DNA of 64,000 nt from positions 863,304 to 927,303 of the forward strand of contig NC_004572.3 in the NCBI RefSeq assembly GCF_000007485.1, written 5' to 3'. Origin of the DNA: Tropheryma whipplei str. Twist. GTDB lineage: Bacteria; Actinomycetota; Actinomycetes; Actinomycetales; Microbacteriaceae. The position numbers and the translations under genes were made by a program. Below the pieces are notes generated by a model, which was given only the letters and a program-made list of their open reading frames with translations, searched no databases and was not told the DNA's origin. Shown in pieces: positions 1 to 7,022 of this stretch; the stretch's first letter is position 1, and every line of letters begins with the position of its first letter.

Positions 1-1
1 A

Positions 2-154
2 GCAAAGGGCTTGTTACGTCTTATTCCAAGAGGGCCAAGAAGTGCTGTAGTAAAGTGCTTAGATAGAACAGATCTCGGCAGCGTGACATACAAGGTGCTT
101 TTGGCGAGCATTGAGCAAGACAGCGAGCTGCTTGATGGAATCATTGACCAATGA
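2..154 (+). CDS. C-terminal end of an unidentified protein (partial)
   Basis: An open frame enters from the left edge and stops with TGA at 152-154, giving 50 residues that end LLDGIIDQ. The frame has no internal stop and the gap to the next gene is short, so it is probably the tail of a real gene. In other actinobacteria proC or a small helix-turn-helix protein often lies just upstream of the bS22 gene, but I cannot match this tail to either. No function is assigned. Confidence 0.4.
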   Translation, partial: AKGLLRLIPRGPRSAVVKCLDRTDLGSVTYKVLLASIEQDSELLDGIIDQ

Positions 155-273
155 TTGACCGGCATGTACGACAATTTATGAAGCCTCTTGACGGGACTTC
201 TCGGGCAGAATATTAAGTTACAGGGTCGCAAAGTCTGCTACCATAGCAAAGCTCGGGAACACGAAAAGGCTTT

Positions 274-366
274 ATGGGATCGGTTGTTAAAAAGCGTCGC
301 AAGCGGATGTCTAAGAAGAAACATCGTAAGCTCTTGCGTAAAACTCGCTGGCAGAGACGGAAGTAG
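274..366 (+). CDS. Small ribosomal protein bS22 (AURKAIP1/COX24 domain)
   Basis: The 30-residue product starts [12 protein letters not shown] and continues with a dense run of Lys and Arg, ending QRRK. This is the hallmark of the actinobacterial bS22 protein (mitochondrial AURKAIP1/COX24 family), a very small basic protein bound to the 30S subunit. The ATG at 274 follows an A/G-rich stretch (aaaagg). The gene is too short for most gene callers and overlaps longer spurious frames on both strands. The following gene, a glutaredoxin-like protein, starts 4 bases after its stop. In mycobacteria bS22 and a similar glutaredoxin-like gene also lie close to each other. Confidence 0.88.
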   Translation: MGSVVKKRRKRMSKKKHRKLLRKTRWQRRK

Positions 367-369
367 CTA

Positions 370-873
370 GTGCAGGATCGAGCTTCCGGAGAGATATCGT
401 CGGCTCCAAGAATCCTGTCCGGCTCTGATATCCTATCCTCTCCCTGTTTCACGGATACTAGCACGACAAATCCTGCTGTTCAGGTCTGGATAACTCTTTT
501 GGGCCGCAGAGGGTGCTGCCTGTGCGATGAAGCGCTTTTGGAAGTTGTGTCGGTTATTGAACGTCTAAAGCAGAGCTATATTGTCAGTGAAATGCTTGGC
601 AACGTGGATGACTGGATCAGGGTTGTGCAGCGTGATATCGAAGAAAATCAAGATTTGAAGGCAAGGTTTCATCAGGAAATACCGGTTCTATTCCTGAATG
701 GTCGACAAAACTGCTACTGGAAAGTCAATCGCGAGCGGCTGTTTGCCGATATTCTCAAGGCTATGAAGGCCCAAAAGGCGCTTGATGAGATCCGTATTGA
801 ACTTATAAAGGCAACGAGGGGTCCTTCGTCAACAGGACCTAGTAAGAGGAAATTCAAGCGAAAGCGTAAGTGA
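370..873 (+). CDS. Glutaredoxin-like thiol protein (DUF836 type)
   Basis: The 167-residue protein has an unstructured N-terminal part and then a short thioredoxin fold with the motif GRRGCCLCDEAL (C49 and C52), typical of the glutaredoxin-like DUF836 family, followed by EIPVLFLNG, which corresponds to the cis-proline strand of the fold. The last 20 residues are very basic (KRKFKRKRK), an unusual tail that may bind nucleic acid or simply be disordered. It starts at GTG 370, four bases after bS22, so the two genes are probably co-transcribed. It presumably acts in cytosolic thiol-disulfide exchange; its substrate is not known. Confidence 0.75.
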   Translation: MQDRASGEISSAPRILSGSDILSSPCFTDTSTTNPAVQVWITLLGRRGCCLCDEALLEVVSVIERLKQSYIVSEMLGNVDDWIRVVQRDIEENQDLKARFHQEIPVLFLNGRQNCYWKVNRERLFADILKAMKAQKALDEIRIELIKATRGPSSTGPSKRKFKRKRK

Positions 874-893
874 TCTTAAGCCCGCGCTATGCC

Positions 894-2234
894 TCACGGC
901 AAAAGCCTGTTGGGACCCCTAAACAGAAAAGTGCTCTCTTTAATGCTTCCCAAACGCAAGAGTGCCATGATTATCCTTGCAAGCCCAGCACCGAACCCAC
1001 CGTGGGGTGGCATGCCATAGCGAAAAAAATCGAGATAATACCCAAGCTCTGAGAGATCCAACCCTTTTTCTCGCGCTTGGTCTACTAGGACATCATATCT
1101 GTGCTCACGCTGCGCACCGGTGGCTATTTCAATTCCCCTAAACAGAAGGTCATAACTTTTTGTTATATTTTCATTTTCTCGCATATGGTAGAAAGGCCTT
1201 ACAGAAACCGGATAGTTAGTAACAAATACAAAATCTGACGCGTGATTATCTAATGCCCATTTTCCGACTCGTCGCTCTGCCTCTGGATCAAGATCATGTC
1301 TTTGTGAAATATGACCTGACCTGGCAGAGATGTTGAGTGCTTGCTCAAGCGTAACCCGGACGAAGGGACGTTTGGGTGGGCAGAGATTCAAACCAAACAC
1401 TCCCCTAATTTCCTCTGAGTGCCTCTCCAAAACGTCGCATATAGAATATGTCAAAAGCTCTTCTTGCATATTCATTACATCCTCGTGGCTTTCTATCCAA
1501 CTGAGCTCGGAGTCGATGCTCGTATATTCAGTTGCATGGCGACTCGTAAAAGATGGGTCAGCACGATAAACAGGTGCAATTTCAAACACCTTGCCAAACC
1601 CGGCAGCTTGGGACATTTGTTTGAAAAACTGAGGACTCTGGGCAAGATAACCGATCCTGTCAAAATATTTGAGACTGAATAACTCTGCTCGAGACTCGCT
1701 TGATGATGCCATTAGTTTGGGTGTATTGATTTCAATAAAACCATTTCTAACCCACCAAGTACGAAGCGCATGTAAAAAGTATGTCTGGATGCGAAAAATT
1801 AAATTATTGCGCTCATTCCTCAGGTCGAGAAAGCGCCAGTCAAGTCTTTTATCAATCGACGAATCGTGGGCAATAGGGCTCGGCAAGGCCGTACTAACAA
1901 CATCGAGATTGTTGATTTCAACTTCCAGCCCGCGGAGCTTAACGCGTTCATTATGCTTCAGAACACCAGAAGCCCTTACAAAAGATCCGATAGATAGCGA
2001 TGAAATTTTCTCTGCAATACAGTCGCTCTTACCGCTCCGCACGTATAACAGCTGGAGAGGCGCCCCAGACTCGTCGCGTATTATGACGAACTGAATATTT
2101 TTCTGGTCACGCACGGCTTCAACCCACCCGCGCACCTGGACCGCCTGTGAGGACTGATACTGCGATAAATGAGCAATCAAAACACTTGGCATCTCTGAAG
2201 ACCAACTCGAATTTACTATCTCTCTGTCACACAC
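894..2234 (-). CDS. aspS: Aspartyl-tRNA synthetase, archaeal-type (probably non-discriminating)
   Basis: A class II aminoacyl-tRNA synthetase of 446 residues. An N-terminal OB fold (QVRGWVEAVRDQKNIQF) binds the anticodon. The catalytic domain carries motif 2 (FEIAPVYRADPSFTSRH) and motif 3 near the C-terminus (GFGAGLARIIMALL), and ends FRGPNRLLP. It lacks the GAD insertion and C-terminal extension of the roughly 590-residue bacterial AspRS, so it belongs to the archaeal/eukaryotic-like group. Many members of that group charge both tRNA-Asp and tRNA-Asn; whether this one does cannot be told here. The gene is divergent from the histidine phosphatase gene. The start may lie at the internal Met 15 (MPSVLIAH). 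Confidence 0.9.
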   Translation of the reverse strand: MCDREIVNSSWSSEMPSVLIAHLSQYQSSQAVQVRGWVEAVRDQKNIQFVIIRDESGAPLQLLYVRSGKSDCIAEKISSLSIGSFVRASGVLKHNERVKLRGLEVEINNLDVVSTALPSPIAHDSSIDKRLDWRFLDLRNERNNLIFRIQTYFLHALRTWWVRNGFIEINTPKLMASSSESRAELFSLKYFDRIGYLAQSPQFFKQMSQAAGFGKVFEIAPVYRADPSFTSRHATEYTSIDSELSWIESHEDVMNMQEELLTYSICDVLERHSEEIRGVFGLNLCPPKRPFVRVTLEQALNISARSGHISQRHDLDPEAERRVGKWALDNHASDFVFVTNYPVSVRPFYHMRENENITKSYDLLFRGIEIATGAQREHRYDVLVDQAREKGLDLSELGYYLDFFRYGMPPHGGFGAGLARIIMALLRLGSIKESTFLFRGPNRLLP

Positions 2235-2269
2235 CTACGAAATACTACCCTAGACTTGTATAAGTGACC

Positions 2270-2872
2270 ATGATTCACTTAGTCCGCCACGCGCAAGTAA
2301 ACAATCCAACCGGCATTCTGTACGGGAGGCTCCCTAACTATCGCATAACCGAATCTGGTGAATGTGACGCGAGAAGGGTTGCCGATTTTTTTTCTTCACG
2401 GAAGGTATCTGCGCTCTACGCATCTCCGCTCCTGAGAACTCAATTGTCTGCAAAACCTATTTCAGAGGCTTTGAATCTGGAGATAAAAACGGACAATAGA
2501 TTGATTGAGCCGTATAGCTATTTTGAGGGCAAAATCGTCAGTGGTTCAAACAGTGCTCTTCGGTCACCACGCTATTGGCACTTATTACGAAATCCTGTCC
2601 GTCCGAGCTGGGGTGAGCCTTACGAGAGTATTCTGTCAAGAATGCTCTCAATTATCTCCGAGGCAAAGGATAGCGAGCATGATGTTGTAATGGTCACCCA
2701 TCAGCTTCCCATTTGGATAGTGCATTTGCATCAACTTGCAAAGCCGTTATTCCACAATCCGAAGACCCGCAGATGCACAGTTTCCAGTATCACTAGCTTC
2801 GAGTATAGAGATGATAGCCTGGTTGAAGCGGGTTATGTCGAGTGTGGATTAAAGTGTGCGACGAATAAATAG
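2270..2872 (+). CDS. Histidine phosphatase family protein (phosphoglycerate mutase-like)
   Basis: The N-terminal IHLVRHAQ motif carries the catalytic histidine of the histidine phosphatase superfamily, and VVMVTHQLPIWI near residue 150 carries the second histidine. At about 200 residues it is the usual length for the single-domain branch. It stands directly before the cytochrome c maturation genes, the same position as in mycobacteria (between hemL and the resA-like gene), so it may serve haem or cytochrome metabolism, but the substrate is unknown. I choose ATG 2270; a GTG at 2264 is also in frame. Its end overlaps the start of the next gene. Confidence 0.85.
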   Translation: MIHLVRHAQVNNPTGILYGRLPNYRITESGECDARRVADFFSSRKVSALYASPLLRTQLSAKPISEALNLEIKTDNRLIEPYSYFEGKIVSGSNSALRSPRYWHLLRNPVRPSWGEPYESILSRMLSIISEAKDSEHDVVMVTHQLPIWIVHLHQLAKPLFHNPKTRRCTVSSITSFEYRDDSLVEAGYVECGLKCATNK

Positions 2873-3542
2873 CAGGCGTAATGAGTATCGACCTCGGCAT
2901 CCGGCCAGTTTGTGTCTTTCGGGTAATCCCCGGAATTGTGTCCTGTTTTCTGTATCGCTTCTGTTGGTTCTTTCTTCGGTAATTTTGTCTGGGTGTTTTT
3001 ATTCCGACACACAGACCCAGACAGACTCTGGTGAATATCTTGCCGGGGTGGTAAAGGTTGTAGCCCCAGAGAATCGTGTCACACGGGTTAAATTCTCCGA
3101 AAAGGCTATTGATCCAGATGGACAGGAGAGCACTTATAATTCCGTTTCATACGCAGGAAAGGTGCAAGTAGTAAATTTCTGGTATGCCGCATGCCCTCCG
3201 TGTCGTGAAGAGGCGCCAATTCTGGAGGAGGTGTGGAGCGAATTCAAAACTCAAAATGTTCAGTTTATCGGCGTCAATATTCGTGATAATGCAGATGTCA
3301 TAAAGGCATTTGCGAGAAAATTTAAAATCACTTTTCCATCAATCATAGATGTGCAAAACGCGTCTGTGCGGCTTGCATTTGCTGGGCAAATTCCCCCGAA
3401 TGGGGTGCCAGTTACGTACGTGCTGGATAAAAAAGGGTTTATAGCAGTCAGAATCCTTGGGAGGATTACTTCAAAGAGTATCCTTACAACCTTGATACGT
3501 GATGTGTCAGCTGAGACAGATAAAAAAACCTATGGTACCTGA
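2856..3542 (+). CDS. resA: TlpA/ResA-like thiol-disulfide lipoprotein
   Basis: A 228-residue exported thioredoxin-fold protein. A basic N-terminus is followed by a hydrophobic stretch (about residues 29-45) and a lipobox LSGC, predicting a lipoprotein anchored outside the membrane. The active site is CPPC (C113-C116) in NFWYAACPPCREEAP, and GVPVTYVLD supplies the cis-proline. ResA-type proteins reduce the CXXCH cysteines of apocytochrome c before haem attachment. The GTG start at 2856 overlaps the preceding gene by 17 bases. It heads the system II set with ccdA, resB and resC downstream, which supports the role. Confidence 0.88.
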   Translation: MRRINSRRNEYRPRHPASLCLSGNPRNCVLFSVSLLLVLSSVILSGCFYSDTQTQTDSGEYLAGVVKVVAPENRVTRVKFSEKAIDPDGQESTYNSVSYAGKVQVVNFWYAACPPCREEAPILEEVWSEFKTQNVQFIGVNIRDNADVIKAFARKFKITFPSIIDVQNASVRLAFAGQIPPNGVPVTYVLDKKGFIAVRILGRITSKSILTTLIRDVSAETDKKTYGT

Positions 3543-3766
3543 TACTGGCGACATTGAAGTCTATGATGTATGTGTGTTAGGCAAGGAGAATAGAGAATCA
3601 ACACCCAACGGCAGCGCGCGTTACGCGGAGTCAGAACATCTTTGCTAATTGTTTGGCCGCAAGGTTATAAGAGTGTTGTGATTAGTCAATTTGATTTTAC
3701 CTTCTGTCTCGCCTCAGCCTCATCAAGCCTGGTATTCACAGAGCGACTTGCAGGAAAGCAGTAAAC

Positions 3767-4453
3767 GTGAATCCGGAAGATATCGCCGTATCCGGCAGTG
3801 TGGCTGTTGCCGCCTTTATAGCGGCCCTTGCCGGTCTTCTCTCTCTTGCTTCTCCATGCATCTTGCCTGTTGTGACAGGATACATTGGTGCAATAAGCTC
3901 TTCAAATAAACCGATTTCAACAGCGATTTATTTCGCATTTGGAGTCAGTTCCGTTTTTATATCTCTAAACACCTTCAGTGGAGCTACAGGATATTTTCTG
4001 GTCAGATACCAAGAAATAATTATCCGCCTATCAGGTGTTGTCATATTCATCATGGGCTTAATTTATATGGGGGTTATCAAAACAAAGTTCTTAATAAAAC
4101 CTGCCGTGCAGAGAACGAATCCCTTTCTGCTTGGCCTGTTATTCAGCGTTGGCTGGACCCCGTGCATGGGGCCAGTCTTAGTGGCTGTGAATGCGTTATC
4201 TCTGTCGGGTAACAATTCTTCCGTTTGGAGGGGTTTTCTACTTGGGGTTTTCTACTGTATTGGTTTGGGCCTAGCGTTTCTGCTGATTGCAACGGGTTGG
4301 AATGCACTTAAGTTTTTATATCGCTACACAAAAATAATTAATATTTTTGGCGGACTGCTACTCCTGATAACCGGAATTTTCATGCTGACAGGTGTGTGGG
4401 CTATCCTGATGCACTTAATCCAGGAATCATTCGGCTACGATGCTCCGCTCTAG
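3767..4453 (+). CDS. ccdA: Cytochrome c biogenesis protein CcdA
   Basis: A 228-residue polytopic membrane protein with about six helices. The motif LLSLASPCILPVVTGYIGA contains the first conserved redox cysteine with its prolines, and LFSVGWTPCMGPVLVAVNAL contains the second, as in the CcdA/DsbD-beta family. It carries electrons across the membrane to the external thioredoxin-like protein encoded upstream. The GTG start at 3767 follows caggaaag, a good ribosome binding site. Its stop overlaps the start of resB by 14 bases, suggesting coupled translation. Bases 4230-4257 hold an almost perfect 14-base tandem duplication. Confidence 0.93.
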   Translation: MNPEDIAVSGSVAVAAFIAALAGLLSLASPCILPVVTGYIGAISSSNKPISTAIYFAFGVSSVFISLNTFSGATGYFLVRYQEIIIRLSGVVIFIMGLIYMGVIKTKFLIKPAVQRTNPFLLGLLFSVGWTPCMGPVLVAVNALSLSGNNSSVWRGFLLGVFYCIGLGLAFLLIATGWNALKFLYRYTKIINIFGGLLLLITGIFMLTGVWAILMHLIQESFGYDAPL

Positions 4454-6065
4454 TCTCTGGCTTTGGAGGCAACTCACAAGTATGAGGGTTGCGCTGATTC
4501 TGTTGCTAATGCTTGCGTTGGCAGCTGTACCCGGTTCCCTCATACCGCAAACAGACTCTGACCCAAACGGGGTTGCGCGTTTCAAAAAGAACAATCCTGA
4601 GCTTATTGGCATAGTAAATTTTCTTCAATTATTCGACGTCTATAGTTCGGTTTGGTTCTCAAGTATATACATTCTGCTTTTTGTGTCGCTTATAGGGTGC
4701 ATAGTGGCAAGAACGGGGGTGTATATAAAAACCTTAAAGATACCCCCGGGAAAGACTCCGAAACGGCTCGACAGAATGCCCGTCTTTCACCAATACCGGT
4801 ACACCGTCACACACTCCACAGAATGTCATCGCGGGAGGGCTGAATCCCATGAGTCGGAGTCTCAGGTATGTCATTGTCATCAGACGTCCACCCTAATCCT
4901 GGAGATCGCCAAGAAAGTTTTGAAAAAATCCCTGCACAGGGTGTCAGTGTATGGCAATAGCGTTTCTGCTGAAAAAGGGTATTTCAAGGAAGTTGCAAAC
5001 CTTACCTTTCATATGGCCCTACTATTGCTAGTCATCCTGGTTGGCTTTGGTGGCTTATACGGATTTAGAGGCCAGCGCATAGTAACTGTTGGCAACAGTT
5101 TTGCAAACATAATCGGGGACTTTGACACATTGCATCCTGGACGACTATTCGATGGTTCACTACTGCCAAAGTACCGAATGGTACTGGATAAATTTACCGT
5201 GCAATATAGCCAAGATACGAGAGATATAAACAAATTTGGCGCCCCGCTTGACTATCAGGCTCATGTTTCAGTTATCTGGCAAAACGGGAATACAGAGAGA
5301 AAGATAATAAGAGTAAACGATCCCTTGCGGATCGGTAGTGAAAATATTTATCTCCTTGGTAAGGGATATGCGCCTCGTATACGTGTGCGTAATACCTCAG
5401 GTAAAGTCGTTTTCGATGAGCAGGTGCCATTTATCCCCCAGGATAGAAATATGACAAGCCTCGGGGTGATAAAAATACACCAGGGGCTAGCGCAGCAGCT
5501 CGGTATGATCGGTTTCTTTTACCCCACACAAGGGGCAAAGACAATGCCGTTTTTCTCGATATATCCAGATTTGACGTATCCAGTTCTGACCCTAAATATC
5601 TATGAGGGAAAACTAAGCGAGGGGGACTCCGTATATACCCTTAATACAGATTCGCTAAAAGAAATTGCTGGAGGCAACAGCGGTAAAAAGTCTATAACCC
5701 TTATGCCTGGACAGTCAGATAAACTACCGGGCGATCTTGGCAGAATTGAGTTTGTTAACATAGCTCCGGACCCATACGGATATAAAAACTCTGTTGCGCG
5801 TTTTGTTGGGCTTGATATTCACTTTGCACCTTTCAATGGATACATATTTCTTGCGGCTCTTTTAGCACTTGGATCGCTCGTTCCGGCGTTATTTATACAA
5901 AGACGGAGATTGTGGGTTCGCGTTGCTAACAATGCCGTAGAGATTGCTGGACTAACAAGGGGTGATGAGGCAATTCCAGATAAATTTGTGAAGGCATTTA
6001 TGGGCAAATTTCTCGCTCAGCTAGAATCAGCAAATGTTAGACTTAGGGGGTCGCATACTGGATAG
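4440..6065 (+). CDS. resB: Cytochrome c synthesis protein ResB
   Basis: A 541-residue membrane protein of the ResB/Ccs1 family. Two helices lie near the N-terminus (after MRVALILLLMLALAAVPGSL and at about residue 70), a third near residue 200, then a large external domain and a final helix near residue 470 (GYIFLAALLALGSLVPALF). ResB together with CcsA/ResC forms the system II haem lyase that moves haem across the membrane and attaches it to apocytochrome c. It overlaps ccdA, and resC starts 6 bases after its stop. A hydrophilic insertion around residues 120-150 carries several His and Cys and looks lineage-specific. Confidence 0.93.
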   Translation: MLRSSLWLWRQLTSMRVALILLLMLALAAVPGSLIPQTDSDPNGVARFKKNNPELIGIVNFLQLFDVYSSVWFSSIYILLFVSLIGCIVARTGVYIKTLKIPPGKTPKRLDRMPVFHQYRYTVTHSTECHRGRAESHESESQVCHCHQTSTLILEIAKKVLKKSLHRVSVYGNSVSAEKGYFKEVANLTFHMALLLLVILVGFGGLYGFRGQRIVTVGNSFANIIGDFDTLHPGRLFDGSLLPKYRMVLDKFTVQYSQDTRDINKFGAPLDYQAHVSVIWQNGNTERKIIRVNDPLRIGSENIYLLGKGYAPRIRVRNTSGKVVFDEQVPFIPQDRNMTSLGVIKIHQGLAQQLGMIGFFYPTQGAKTMPFFSIYPDLTYPVLTLNIYEGKLSEGDSVYTLNTDSLKEIAGGNSGKKSITLMPGQSDKLPGDLGRIEFVNIAPDPYGYKNSVARFVGLDIHFAPFNGYIFLAALLALGSLVPALFIQRRRLWVRVANNAVEIAGLTRGDEAIPDKFVKAFMGKFLAQLESANVRLRGSHTG

Positions 6066-6071
6066 GTTTTT

Positions 6072-7022
6072 ATGGATTTTGATCGTTATTCCCTGTTTTT
6101 TTTGGCCTCTGCTCTCCCTATTTACACCCTTGGCTTTATTGCCTACACTGTCGCGTTTGTCCAGTCGATAGCTGGGGTTTCATCTCATTCCGGTATTGGT
6201 AATTCGCCTGATACACGTACGCATAACACCGGTGTGGCTTATGGTGACGCAAATAAGGTAGGCACTCTTGTTAAAGTTGCAAATCTATTTGGCAAGACTC
6301 ATAAACTGTTTAGAGTCGCAACTGTTCTGAGTTTTATCGGGGTCGTCTTGCACGGCACATCCGTCATTCTAAGAGGTATTGCGGCCGGTAGAGTGCCTTG
6401 GGCGAATATGTATGAATTTGCCCTCACGAGCACATTTGTTTGCGTTCTTGTCTTTCTTTCAGTTGCAAGAAAGGTGGATCTCAATTTCCTTGCTCCATTT
6501 TTTTTCGGATTAATCGTTATTTTTCTCGGTTCCGGATTGACTCTAGTGTATGTACCGATCTCACCGCTTCCACCAGCTTTACACTCATATTGGCTGATAA
6601 TACATATACTTGTCGCCATACTTGCAACAGGGTTTTTTATGCTCGGTGCACTTCTGAGTGGGCTGCAACTGTCCAGAAATGTTTTCTTCGCACAGTCTAG
6701 GCTCATACCGAATGTGGATTTTCTGGAAAATATAGCATATAAGCTAAACGTAATTGGGTTTGTATTCTGGAGTTTTACACTTGTTGCAGGTGCGATATGG
6801 GCAGAAAAGGCCTGGGGAAGATTCTGGGGATGGGACACAAAAGAAATATGGACCTTCATCATCTGGATTCTTTACGCGGCCTACATACACGCCAGGGCAA
6901 CGGCAGGATGGAGGGGAACTCGTTCCTCTGTGCTCTCCTTGATAGGATTTACAACGATTATATTCAACTTTACAATCGTGAATGTGTTCTTCTCTGGATT
7001 ACACAGCTACTCTGGCCTATGA
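6072..7022 (+). CDS. ccsB: Cytochrome c biogenesis protein CcsA/CcsB (ResC)
   Basis: A 316-residue polytopic protein with the tryptophan-rich haem-handling motif WGRFWGWDTKEIWTFIIW (WWD domain) and conserved histidines in flanking segments (for example SYWLIIHILVA and YAAYIHARA). It is the partner of ResB in system II haem delivery and ligation. With resA, ccdA and resB it forms a tight cluster. Its stop codon overlaps the 3' end of the convergent WiSP gene by 6 bases, so the conserved core genome meets the variable surface-protein island here with no spacer. Confidence 0.94.
   Translation: MDFDRYSLFFLASALPIYTLGFIAYTVAFVQSIAGVSSHSGIGNSPDTRTHNTGVAYGDANKVGTLVKVANLFGKTHKLFRVATVLSFIGVVLHGTSVILRGIAAGRVPWANMYEFALTSTFVCVLVFLSVARKVDLNFLAPFFFGLIVIFLGSGLTLVYVPISPLPPALHSYWLIIHILVAILATGFFMLGALLSGLQLSRNVFFAQSRLIPNVDFLENIAYKLNVIGFVFWSFTLVAGAIWAEKAWGRFWGWDTKEIWTFIIWILYAAYIHARATAGWRGTRSSVLSLIGFTTIIFNFTIVNVFFSGLHSYSGL

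Noticed and set aside
6299..6862. 187-codon minus-strand frame within ccsB
   Set aside because: It is antisense to the conserved WWD region of ccsB and shows no family features.
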